The position numbers were made by a program, and so were the translations under genes. Below are positions 1-7,072 of a stretch of 7,966 nt of DNA, one piece after another. The stretch comes from Bacteroidota bacterium (lineage in GTDB: Bacteria > Bacteroidota > Rhodothermia > Rhodothermales > UBA10348): assembly GCA_018623785.1 (NCBI GenBank), contig JAAZVD010000061.1, forward strand, positions 1 to 7,966. Direction: 5' to 3'. Numbering within the stretch: position 1 is the first letter of the stretch; each line of letters opens with the position of its first letter. The notes under the pieces were generated by a model, which was not told the DNA's origin, did not search any database, and saw nothing but the letters and a program-made list of their open reading frames with translations.

Positions 1-729
1 AGCATGTATCACATCAATCTGGGTGGCTTTGACACGCATTCCAATCAGCTGAGCCGACATGCGGTGCTGATGAATGAACTTTCGACAGCCTTGGGTGCCT
101 TCCTCGCGGACCTTCAGGCGGATGACCTCGACAAGCGCGTTGTTGTCATGACCTTTTCAGAGTTTGGACGTCGCGTCTATCAGAACGGATCGGGAGGCAC
201 GGATCACGGAACTGCTGCTCCGCTGTTCCTATTTGGAGGGGGCATCAGTGGTGGAATCCACGGAGACCACCCAAGCCTGTCCGATCTGGATGCTGGAGGA
301 AACATGAAATACGGCGTGGATTTCCGAAGCGTTTATGGGTCCGTATTGAGTGATTGGTTCGGTATGGCGAGGGAGGATGTCCATACTATCATGGGAGGCG
401 AGTATGCCCATTTGCCGCTTATCGATTCGTCGTATGTCACCTCAACAGACGGAGTCCAGTTGCCACCACCGTCGATATCACTTCACAACTATCCGAACCC
501 CTTTCAATCGAGTACCACATTGGAATTTGTTCTGGATTCGACCAGTCACACCACACTGCATGTCTTCGACGTGAGTGGCAGGCGGATCCAGACGTTGCTG
601 GATTCCACATTGGGCCCCGGTACCCACTCGGTGGAATTGCAGGGTTCTGGCATGCCGCCCGGTACGTATTTCGCCAGATTGACTCACCAAGGGCGGTCTA
701 TAACGCATTCGCTGACACGTATTCGCTGA
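1..729 (+). CDS. DUF1501 family secreted protein with T9SS type A sorting domain (C-terminal part, 5' truncated)
   Basis: The frame is open to the left edge, so the ATG at base 4 is internal and the true start lies outside. Residues below are counted from that ATG. Residues 1-120 match the end of a DUF1501 domain: GGFDTH (7-12), SEFGRR (52-57), GTDHGTAAP (65-73) and the closing DFRSVYGSVLSDWFG (106-120). DUF1501 proteins are exported proteins with an alkaline-phosphatase/sulfatase-like fold and mostly unknown substrates. A proline-rich linker (about 150-158) leads to a C-terminal domain of about 80 residues with NYPNPF (162-167), FDVSGRRI (188-195) and PGTYFARL (219-226). This is the classic T9SS type A signal, which directs passage across the outer membrane and release or surface anchoring. 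In related bacteria DUF1501 genes often follow a DUF1800 gene; here that position is off the window. The gene converges on the lptG-like gene with 40 bases between stops. Family and sorting domain are secure; the biochemical role is unknown. Confidence 0.9.
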   Translation, partial: SMYHINLGGFDTHSNQLSRHAVLMNELSTALGAFLADLQADDLDKRVVVMTFSEFGRRVYQNGSGGTDHGTAAPLFLFGGGISGGIHGDHPSLSDLDAGGNMKYGVDFRSVYGSVLSDWFGMAREDVHTIMGGEYAHLPLIDSSYVTSTDGVQLPPPSISLHNYPNPFQSSTTLEFVLDSTSHTTLHVFDVSGRRIQTLLDSTLGPGTHSVELQGSGMPPGTYFARLTHQGRSITHSLTRIR

Positions 730-769
730 CAGGGGGCCGCAGGGGTTTGTATTTCGTGGGTTTGCTCGT

Positions 770-1852
770 TTATGTACGGGCCCGCAGCAGAAACCAAAAC
801 GCAAGAATGGCAAAAAGGAGATGAGGCAGCCAGGCTGTCAGCCCCGGTGACAACGTCCCGGCGTACCCGAACGGCTCCGTCAGCTTCATGATGGCCAGGT
901 AGGTAAACGCTACGAACAGCCCAATTCCGAGTTGAACCGCATGCCCTCCGCGCCGACGCACGCTTGCCAACGGTACAGCCAGCAGGATGAGAATCAGGTT
1001 GGCAAAAGGATAGGAGAACTTGGCATGATATCCCACCAGCGCAGATTCCGTCCGGTTGGCAGCAGTTCGCTGCAGTGTATTCAGGTAATCCCGCGCCTCC
1101 GAGATACTCATGGCCTCAACATCGCCCTGTACGCGCGCAAGATCCCGCGGGCCAAGCGCTAGTGAGGTGTCAAGCCGAGCCATCTCCCGGCGTACTTGAA
1201 GACCGTCAATATCGAATGACTGAACGACGGGCGCCATAAGTGTCCACGTTTTGAGCGAGTCGTTCCAAATCATCCGATCGGCATCGATACGCTGCCGCAG
1301 TGACCCCTCGTCTGAAAATTGCTGCAACGTAACGCCAGTAGCGGTCCGGGATCGGCGCTCATAAAAGTTGACGGAAAGGATGCTATTGGGCGCGTTTTGC
1401 CGGTGAATATTGGCATACTCAGCCCGGCCGGGGGCGTCCTTGGTGTAGTCCTGTTCAAAGGCCAGTCGAACGCGATTCGTTTCGGGAACGAGCCAACCGT
1501 TGAAGCCGAACATGAGTAAGGAGATCATCAGACCACAGACAGCGAAAGGGACCATCAAGCGGGGAAGGGACACGCCGGCAGACTGCAGGGATGACCATTC
1601 CAGTTTCTGACTGAGTCGGGAAGTCAGAAAAATGGCGGATATGAAGAGCGCCAAAGGAGACGTCAGCTTGATGATCTCAGGGACGTAGTTGGGGTAATAG
1701 ACGAGGAAAACGTCGTTCATCGTGGCTCCCCGATCCATGAAGTCATCTATGTACTCCACATAATGCAAGACGACGAAAAAAAAGATCAGCCCGCCAATCA
1801 GCAGCAGGTATCCGGTCAGGAGCCTTCTGATAATGTGGAGATCGTAGGTCAC
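770..1852 (-). CDS. lptG: LptF/LptG (YjgP/YjgQ) family LPS export permease, LptG-like
   Basis: This is an inner-membrane subunit of the LptB2FG transporter, which pulls LPS out of the inner membrane and feeds it to the periplasmic Lpt bridge. The 360-residue product shows the family plan. Membrane helices lie near 13-33, 62-80, 97-120, 277-298, 304-323 and 335-356, with a periplasmic beta-rich domain (about 130-250) between helices 3 and 4. The cytoplasmic stretch EWSSLQSAGVSLPRLM (85-100) is the expected LptB-coupling segment. Length is typical (about 360). The start is GTG at 1852; no earlier ATG, GTG or TTG was seen in frame back to about 1920, and no purine-rich ribosome site precedes it. 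I favour LptG over LptF because of the YVEYIDDFMDRG segment after helix 1, but a paralogue cannot be excluded; many annotations would say only LptF/LptG family permease. The LptD-like partner lies on the same strand 2.5 kb away, across the sucC-ABC pair. Confidence 0.88.
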   Translation of the reverse strand: MTYDLHIIRRLLTGYLLLIGGLIFFFVVLHYVEYIDDFMDRGATMNDVFLVYYPNYVPEIIKLTSPLALFISAIFLTSRLSQKLEWSSLQSAGVSLPRLMVPFAVCGLMISLLMFGFNGWLVPETNRVRLAFEQDYTKDAPGRAEYANIHRQNAPNSILSVNFYERRSRTATGVTLQQFSDEGSLRQRIDADRMIWNDSLKTWTLMAPVVQSFDIDGLQVRREMARLDTSLALGPRDLARVQGDVEAMSISEARDYLNTLQRTAANRTESALVGYHAKFSYPFANLILILLAVPLASVRRRGGHAVQLGIGLFVAFTYLAIMKLTEPFGYAGTLSPGLTAWLPHLLFAILAFWFLLRART

Positions 1853-2145
1853 GACGGGAGGGAGGTTTCTGGGCGAAATATGGGCCGAGGCATGGCAGCA
1901 AGCACGCGGATTTAGGGTACAAAACGGGCTGCTTCACGGCACAGCACGCTTTGGTTTAGGGCTTAACACGACTTTACTCGGGGCATAACGTGCTTTGGTT
2001 CAGGGTCGCACGCGTCATACCCGTGGTTGCACCCTGCAGTACGCTGAAAAGAAACGGCGAAAAAGCCCGGAACGTTCTCCTTGGGCGAGAAAGAGCGCGA
2101 CCTGCTGTGTAGTTTCTGGCTTCCAATCTACGCAAAATTCGAGCC
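1853..2145. promoter_or_regulatory. Divergent intergenic region between lptG and sucC
   Basis: This 293-base stretch separates two divergently transcribed genes and must hold the promoters of both. No convincing ORF lies in it. The half nearest lptG carries three diverged tandem units (reported separately). The half nearest sucC is A-rich around 2045-2065. A weak Bacteroidota-like -7 element, TAGTTTC, occurs at 2110-2116, 30 bases before the sucC start, but no TTTG element sits at the expected distance upstream, so I do not assign a precise promoter. A bulged inverted repeat pairs CAGGGTCGCA (2001-2010) with TGCACCCTG (2028-2036) across a 17-base loop. The region holds promoters by inference from gene layout, not from a clear motif. 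Confidence 0.5.
1901..2030. repeat. Three diverged tandem units of 42-44 bp
   Basis: Related blocks recur at 1901, 1943 and 1987. Units 1 and 2 both open with AGCACGC, and unit 3 opens with AACGTGC. Unit 2 has GCTTTGGTTTAGGG (1948-1961) and unit 3 has GCTTTGGTTCAGGG (1992-2005), a 13 of 14 match at a spacing of 44 bases. Unit 1 has a shorter version ending GGATTTAGGG (1908-1917). The remainder of each unit is only loosely similar. The period is close to four helical turns, so the units could be regulator sites on one face of the DNA, or a decayed tandem duplication. No known operator is recognised. Confidence 0.5.
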
Positions 2146-3321
2146 ATGAAAGTCCACGAGTACCAGGCCAAAGACATTCTTGCTTCCTACGGTGTAGCCG
2201 TTCAGGAAGGTATCGTTGCAACGACTACTGAGGAGGCCGTTGCAGCTGCCGAAAAACTGCAAGCGGAACACGGGAGCAATTTGTTTGTGGTCAAGGCTCA
2301 GATCCATGCCGGTGGCCGTGGTAAAGGGGGCGGCGTCAAGCTGGCCAAGTCTCTTGAAGAGGTACAGGAGAAAGCAGATGCCATTCTGGGCATGATGCTC
2401 AAAACACCGCAGACGGGTCCCGAGGGGCAGGAAGTGCGCTCGGTTTTGATTGCGGATGCAGTCGATATTGCCAAGGAATACTACCTGGGTATCACGCTGG
2501 ATCGCGGTCGCAACCAGACAGTCATCATGGCCTCGACCGAAGGTGGCGTGGAGATCGAGAAGGTGGCTGAGGAGACGCCCGAGAAGATCCTGAAGGAATG
2601 GGTAGACCCTCTTATCGGCTTGCAAGGCTTTCAGGCAAGGCGTTTGGCCTTTGGGCTGGGTTTTGAGGGCAAGGCCTTCAAACAGGCCGTGGGTTTCATC
2701 ATGAAACTCTACAGCGCCTACGAGAGCAGCGACTGTTCGATTGCCGAAATCAACCCGCTAACCCTGACCGAGCAGGGCGATGTACTGGCCGTTGACGCCA
2801 AGATCAACATCGATGACAATGCCATTTATCGCCACAAAGACCTGGCTGAGCTTCGTGATATTCACGAGGAGGATCCGTTCGAGCTGGAGGCGGGTGAATA
2901 TGGTCTCAACTACGTCAAATTGGATGGCAATGTGGGGTGCATGGTAAACGGTGCCGGTCTTGCCATGGCCACGATGGACATCATCAAGTTGGCCGGCGGT
3001 GAGCCCGCCAACTTCCTTGATGTTGGGGGTGGTGCCAATCCGGATACGGTAGCTGCCGGCTTCCGCATCATCCTGAAAGACCCGGAAGTAAAGGCCATCC
3101 TGGTCAACATCTTCGGTGGTATCGTCCGTTGTGACCGGGTTGCAAATGGTATTGTCGAAGCTGCCAAGCGCGTGGATATCAATTTGCCGCTCATCGTGCG
3201 TCTGCAGGGTACAAATGCTGTCGAAGGAAAAGCTATCCTTGACGAGAGTGGGCTCGAAGTGCAGACGGCTATTCTGTTCCAGGAAGCGGCTGACAAGGTC
3301 CAGTCCGCCCTTGGCGCCTGA
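2146..3321 (+). CDS. sucC: Succinyl-CoA ligase (ADP/GDP-forming) subunit beta
   Basis: With SucD, SucC forms the TCA-cycle enzyme that interconverts succinyl-CoA plus NDP and phosphate with succinate, CoA and NTP in the cytoplasm. The 391-residue protein is full length (E. coli SucC is 388) and aligns throughout. [12 protein letters not shown] begins an ATP-grasp domain. The nucleotide-binding loop [12 protein letters not shown] is at 54-65, [16 protein letters not shown] at 130-145, and the metal-binding EINPL at 201-205. The C-terminal ligase/CoA domain contains [15 protein letters not shown] (264-278), [16 protein letters not shown] (284-299), [11 protein letters not shown] (320-330) and [12 protein letters not shown] (351-362). 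The ATG at 2146 gives the canonical N-terminus; it has no Shine-Dalgarno sequence, only the A-rich CAAAATTC upstream. No sucD follows; instead an ABC ATPase gene starts 11 bases after the stop. The stop codon lies inside the palindrome GCCTGATCAGGC (3316-3327). Identification is very secure. Confidence 0.98.
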   Translation: MKVHEYQAKDILASYGVAVQEGIVATTTEEAVAAAEKLQAEHGSNLFVVKAQIHAGGRGKGGGVKLAKSLEEVQEKADAILGMMLKTPQTGPEGQEVRSVLIADAVDIAKEYYLGITLDRGRNQTVIMASTEGGVEIEKVAEETPEKILKEWVDPLIGLQGFQARRLAFGLGFEGKAFKQAVGFIMKLYSAYESSDCSIAEINPLTLTEQGDVLAVDAKINIDDNAIYRHKDLAELRDIHEEDPFELEAGEYGLNYVKLDGNVGCMVNGAGLAMATMDIIKLAGGEPANFLDVGGGANPDTVAAGFRIILKDPEVKAILVNIFGGIVRCDRVANGIVEAAKRVDINLPLIVRLQGTNAVEGKAILDESGLEVQTAILFQEAADKVQSALGA

Positions 3322-3332
3322 TCAGGCCAGCA

Positions 3333-4364
3333 TTGGCGAAAGCGGCACATACGACGTCCACCGTAGAGCATTTGGGGGCTGAAGGCGTCCGTTTGGAAGG
3401 CGTCTCCAGAACCTTCGGTTCGCTGAAGGCGGTAGACGCCGTAAACCTTGAGGTGCCCGCCGGCTCCTTTTTCTCCTTACTTGGGCCCAGTGGGTGTGGC
3501 AAGTCCACAACTCTTCGGATTATTTCAGGATTCGAGTCCCCAGATACAGGACGCGTTTTCATTGGGGAAGAGGATGTGACCCACGTTCAGGCCCGGCGGC
3601 GTCCAACGGCCATGGTTTTTCAGAACTATGCTCTCTTTCCCCACATGACGGTGGGAGAGAATGTTGGATACGGTTTGAAGGTCAGAGGACATAGCGCGTC
3701 AGCCATCCGGGAGCACGTGTCCGATGCCTTGCGCAGGGTTGATCTGTCGAACTACGTCGATACACCGGTTACCTCCCTCTCCGGCGGACAGCAACAGCGA
3801 ACGGCCCTGGCCCGCGCCGTTGCCATCGAACCATCGGTCATCCTTTTTGACGAGGCCCTTTCCAACCTCGATGTAGCATTACGCCATCAGACCCGGGCCG
3901 AGCTCAAAGCCCTGCAGCATCGACTCGGTTTGACCAGTATCTATGTAACCCACGATCAGGAGGAGGCCATGGCACTCTCAGACGGGGTTGCGGTCATGCG
4001 GGCGGGCAAGATTGTACAGACTGGTTCGCCACGCAGTCTGTACGAGTCTCCAGATACTGCTTTTGTTGCTTCGTTCCTGGGAGGAAGTACCCTGATCGAC
4101 GATCCGTCTACTGCGCAACGACTGCTGCAGCGAAAACCGTCGGCGGGTAACGTGTTTGCCATCCGGCCGGAGCATGTCCGCATCGGTGTGGAAGGCGGAT
4201 TGAGCGCACGGGTTGTTGCCTACCAGTATTTGGGTATGCAGGCATCACTGACGCTGGATGTGGATGGGTTCCAACTGCTGGCCAGGATCCCAGGCGATCA
4301 AGAAGTGCCGGAAACCACGTTCATCGGCATCGAAACCTTCCGGGAAGTAGTAGACGATCGGTAG
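3333..4364 (+). CDS. ABC importer ATP-binding protein (PotA/FbpC/UgpC-like, with TOBE domain)
   Basis: This is the cytoplasmic ATPase subunit of a binding-protein-dependent importer of the sugar/polyamine/iron type. In the 343-residue product the nucleotide-binding domain has Walker A GPSGCGKST (51-59), the Q-loop in VFQNYALFPH (Q97), signature LSGGQQQR (149-156), Walker B VILFDEALSNLD (169-180, with catalytic E174) and the H-loop VTHDQEEA (H207). All catalytic residues are present; Walker B has DEAL where DEPL is usual. A TOBE-type C-terminal segment (about 274-335) begins NVFAIRPEHVRIG and may bind substrate or regulatory protein. The substrate cannot be told from this subunit alone. The start is TTG at 3333: a stop lies upstream at 3291-3293, no other ATG, GTG or TTG comes earlier, and the first in-frame ATG is inside the ATPase core. 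It follows sucC by 11 bases, so co-transcription is likely. No permease or binding-protein gene is adjacent, so it is an orphan ATPase here. Confidence 0.93.
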   Translation: MAKAAHTTSTVEHLGAEGVRLEGVSRTFGSLKAVDAVNLEVPAGSFFSLLGPSGCGKSTTLRIISGFESPDTGRVFIGEEDVTHVQARRRPTAMVFQNYALFPHMTVGENVGYGLKVRGHSASAIREHVSDALRRVDLSNYVDTPVTSLSGGQQQRTALARAVAIEPSVILFDEALSNLDVALRHQTRAELKALQHRLGLTSIYVTHDQEEAMALSDGVAVMRAGKIVQTGSPRSLYESPDTAFVASFLGGSTLIDDPSTAQRLLQRKPSAGNVFAIRPEHVRIGVEGGLSARVVAYQYLGMQASLTLDVDGFQLLARIPGDQEVPETTFIGIETFREVVDDR

Positions 4365-4372
4365 CTACCCTG

Positions 4373-4410
4373 CGCTTCGGCCATTCAGCTCAAAACAGGC
4401 TTCCGAAGCG
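4373..4410. terminator. Possible bidirectional terminator hairpin between convergent genes
   Basis: A perfect 8-base inverted repeat, CGCTTCGG (4373-4380) and CCGAAGCG (4403-4410), brackets 22 bases at the junction of the ABC gene (stop 4362-4364) and the LptD gene (stop 4390-4392). It overlaps the last codons of the latter. There is no T-tract on either side and the loop is long, so an intrinsic terminator is only a possibility suggested by the convergent position. Confidence 0.25.
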
Positions 4411-6918
4411 ATCCCGCACATCGGATTTGGGTTGCCGAATACGCAGTAGGTCCTTGAGGTGCCCACTTTTAACGTGCAGGTCAAAGCCCCAGGATTGGTA
4501 ACGACCGAAGGGCACCCAATTGAAGGCCATTTGCCAGCAATCGAAGTCACGAGCCAGACTGATGTTGGTGGTGGCCATCTGTTTCTGCTCGAAGTCGTAG
4601 CCAGTACGCGATGCCATTTTCCAATTTGGAGTCAGACTGACATCGAAAGAGGCATTCAAGATGGCACGTCGGATGGTTGCTGCTCCGGGCTTGGTTACGC
4701 CGTAGGAGAAATCTGCGCTGAGCGACCAGGGTATGGAAAAGTCCGTGCCCGCAGTGGCATAGGTGTCCTGAAGGAATGTAGTGGCACCGGCACCCATGAC
4801 GGAGCCCGCATTGGCCAATTGTCCTGCCGACTGCAGAAAACCGCCGCGGGGTGTGGTCAGAGGGCGATCGCCCGCACCCTGCCGAGAGCGCAGGGACGTG
4901 CGAAGGGTTACGCTCGTCGATGTCATGCGTCCGAGCGGGCTCGTCCATGAAAAGGCATATTCATTGATGCGGTTGCCGGTTGCTCCTGTATTGTAGGGTG
5001 AGAAGGCGCTGCGCAGGTCTATGTCCACTTTACCGAGCACTCGTGTACGAGCCGACAGGCTGATATCCGCCATGCCTAGTGAGTCAGCCGCAAAGTTGTA
5101 GGAGGAAGAGATGTTGGCATCAAACAGCTTGAGTGCGTTGTTCCCACCGGCGCGGCCGCCAGCAGCCGGTGTCTCCGTTGGTGCGCGCTTTGTTTCGAAG
5201 GTGTTGTTCAAAGAGAAATTCAGCGACTGCTGGCGGCCGCGACCAACACCCGAAACAATGGGATAATCGACCTCATTGCCACCCGCATCCACATACGAGC
5301 GTGTGTACCCCCAACGCTCCTCATAGAAGTCGGGTCGGAAAGACATACCGATATTCGGGCGTACCGTGTGCCGGATTCCTTCGAAACCGAACGCTTTCAC
5401 GGGAAAGAGGCCATAAAAAATCGTACTTGCTGAGAACGAGGAAGTAAACTGCCGCAGGGCAAAAAAGCCTGGATTCTGCGAAACCTCCAGCGAGCTGTCT
5501 TCCTCGTCGATGGATCGGCGTTGGGTACGCAGATACCAGTTTTCCGTGTAGGATATCGTCGGGTTGAAGTTGAGATTGATGGCGCCCAGCAACGGAATCC
5601 GGGTCACAGTAAACGGGGCCGAGATGGGAATACGATGCGTTGCCTGAAAATCGTATTGCACATCCTTTCCGGTAGCGCGGCGATAATCTTCCGCCGAGAG
5701 AGCGGCATCAAACCAGCTGATCTGGGTTGCGAGCGTATCTCCTCGCGCCAATAGTTGCTCATCCGGCAGAGGCACGAAATTGAAGCGATTCGTGACCGAG
5801 GAGCTGTAGCTGACGGTCAATTTATCCCGGATAGATTCCCCACTTCCGGGTCGACGATTTTTCCGTCCCAGTGGCTGGAAGGCGCGTTGGGAAAAGGAAA
5901 GAGACGGCAAGGTCAAGCTGACTTGTCCAGTGGCCAGTTGTTGCCGCTGATCGGCTTGAATGGACAGGTTCTGACCGCTCCAGCGTTTGGAGAATTTGAG
6001 ACTGGATTGAATGTCCTGACGAATACGATCATCGTAATCCTGGGAAACCGCCCGCAGGTAGGATGAGGACGAGAGGTTCACGTTGGCATTGAAGCTTGTA
6101 CGCTGGCCGAGAGTCTGGTTATGGTTCCATCGCAGGGCACTCGTTCGGCGCACGGAAAACCCGGGATCGCCACGCTCGCCATTGCGGAAGCGGCCATAAT
6201 CGAGCCTGAGCTGCCCATCGAAGGCATACATTTTGCGATACCGATAAAGCGTGCGCGTCTCCCACGATCCTCGAGTCCAGAATCCCCCTTGCAGCTGAAG
6301 ATCCATGTAATCATTCATGGCAAAATACCAGCCCCAGTCGCGCAGGTAGAAACCGAACTCGTCCTCTCCATACGTAGGAGGCAGGGGACCGGACCGTCGG
6401 CTGTCTTGGGCTGGCAGGAATCCGAATGGCAGCCACAGAGGCGTAGGAATATTGAAGAGGTAAAGTTGAATAGGTCCTGTATATATCCATTCCCGGTTCA
6501 CCATTTTCATGGTTTTGGACCGCAGGGAGTAGGATGGATCCTCAACGCAGGCGCAGGTTGTATACACGCCGTTGCGGATAAACAGCGTTGAATCTTCCAG
6601 CGCCTTGACCACATCGGCGGCAATGAAGCCTTCCTCGTACATGGTTTGAGCACCGACGACACGGCCCCGCTGCGTTTGGAGACTGAAAGCCAGTTGAGAG
6701 CCGGTGAACTCGTCCTGCCCCTGACGGATGCGCGGTTTGCCTACCCACCCGGTGTCCGATGCCAACCCGCGAGCATGCAGTTCCTCGTCAGCAAGCAGGA
6801 GGTCAATTTCCCAGGCGCTCAGTAAGGCATCTTCATAGGTCACTGACGCATCGCCGTGAAGGGTACCCATCCTGTTGGAGCCGCCCAGCTGGAAGATCAG
6901 GGAGTCCGAAGCAGTCAA
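4390..6918 (-). CDS. lptD: LptD-like outer-membrane LPS assembly protein (OstA family); true start probably upstream
   Basis: LptD forms the outer-membrane barrel that, with the lipoprotein LptE, receives LPS from the periplasmic bridge and inserts it in the outer leaflet. The frame from TTG 6918 gives 842 residues. Residues 1-110 resemble the OstA/LptA-like N-terminal domain. The diagnostic LptD segment follows: GVYTTCACVEDPSYSLRSKT (117-136), then YLFNIPTPLWLPFGFLP. The rest is an aromatic-rich run of alternating strands typical of a large beta-barrel, with RHTVRPNIGMSFRPDF as a conserved strand, ending in DFDCWQMAFNW and a short tail to SLF. I see only three cysteines: C122, C124 and C794. 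The near-terminal DCW lies where E. coli LptD has its CC pair, so a barrel-to-N-domain disulfide is plausible. TTG 6918 cannot be the real start, because a signal peptide is encoded just upstream in frame (see 6919-7053). The gene lies shortly after the ROK kinase gene on the same strand. Confidence 0.87.
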   Translation of the reverse strand: MTASDSLIFQLGGSNRMGTLHGDASVTYEDALLSAWEIDLLLADEELHARGLASDTGWVGKPRIRQGQDEFTGSQLAFSLQTQRGRVVGAQTMYEEGFIAADVVKALEDSTLFIRNGVYTTCACVEDPSYSLRSKTMKMVNREWIYTGPIQLYLFNIPTPLWLPFGFLPAQDSRRSGPLPPTYGEDEFGFYLRDWGWYFAMNDYMDLQLQGGFWTRGSWETRTLYRYRKMYAFDGQLRLDYGRFRNGERGDPGFSVRRTSALRWNHNQTLGQRTSFNANVNLSSSSYLRAVSQDYDDRIRQDIQSSLKFSKRWSGQNLSIQADQRQQLATGQVSLTLPSLSFSQRAFQPLGRKNRRPGSGESIRDKLTVSYSSSVTNRFNFVPLPDEQLLARGDTLATQISWFDAALSAEDYRRATGKDVQYDFQATHRIPISAPFTVTRIPLLGAINLNFNPTISYTENWYLRTQRRSIDEEDSSLEVSQNPGFFALRQFTSSFSASTIFYGLFPVKAFGFEGIRHTVRPNIGMSFRPDFYEERWGYTRSYVDAGGNEVDYPIVSGVGRGRQQSLNFSLNNTFETKRAPTETPAAGGRAGGNNALKLFDANISSSYNFAADSLGMADISLSARTRVLGKVDIDLRSAFSPYNTGATGNRINEYAFSWTSPLGRMTSTSVTLRTSLRSRQGAGDRPLTTPRGGFLQSAGQLANAGSVMGAGATTFLQDTYATAGTDFSIPWSLSADFSYGVTKPGAATIRRAILNASFDVSLTPNWKMASRTGYDFEQKQMATTNISLARDFDCWQMAFNWVPFGRYQSWGFDLHVKSGHLKDLLRIRQPKSDVRDRFGSLF

Positions 6919-7053
6919 GGTTACGGGGCTGGAAATACGGGCTTGTTGGGCAAGAGTCGGCTGGACGATCAGAAGCAGCAGTCCAACGAGTGTCGGGACG
7001 TGCAGTAACCCCGATGGTTTCGGAGCGAGCGTGCTATGGATGGTGGAACGCAG
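6919..7053 (-). other. In-frame N-terminal extension of the LptD gene encoding a signal peptide, with no standard start codon
   Basis: Reading the LptD frame upstream of TTG 6918 gives an unbroken frame to 7101 (stop at 7102-7104). It encodes a basic stretch (LAPKPSGLLH), a hydrophobic core VPTLVGLLLLIV (about 6964-6999) and a signal-peptidase site PTLA/QQAR, with cleavage after the Ala codon at 6949-6951. An outer-membrane protein needs such a peptide, so translation should begin before it. No ATG, GTG or TTG occurs in this frame between 7101 and 6919. The best candidate is CTG at 7051-7053, which would give an 887-residue precursor starting 19 bases after the ROK stop codon; ATC at 7039-7041 is another. 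A base error hiding a normal start is the alternative. Confidence 0.7.
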
Positions 7054-7072
7054 CGTAGAAAATCGGGCTGGT

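Noticed and set aside
730..769. Terminator between the DUF1501 gene and lptG
   Set aside because: The G-rich run and nearby CGGGCCCG palindrome do not form a stable stem-loop with a T-tract.
354..824. Open frame of 156 residues overlapping the T9SS domain and the 3' end of lptG
   Set aside because: The protein has no family features and overlaps two convincing genes in other frames.
2081..2117. Bacteroidota-type promoter for sucC (TTG at 2081-2083, TAGTTTC at 2110-2116)
   Set aside because: The gap between the elements (26 bases) is longer than the usual 19-21, and the -7 element is imperfect.
2128..2625. Open frame of 165 residues antisense to sucC
   Set aside because: It lies wholly opposite strongly conserved sucC codons, has no recognisable domain, and is explained by the codon pattern of the real gene.
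6121..6591. Open frame of 156 residues antisense to the LptD gene
   Set aside because: It opposes the most diagnostic LptD segment (TTC motif to the first strands) and looks like a shadow frame.
6918..6918. TTG 6918 as the true LptD start
   Set aside because: It would remove a clear in-frame signal peptide that an outer-membrane protein requires; kept only as the first standard start codon.
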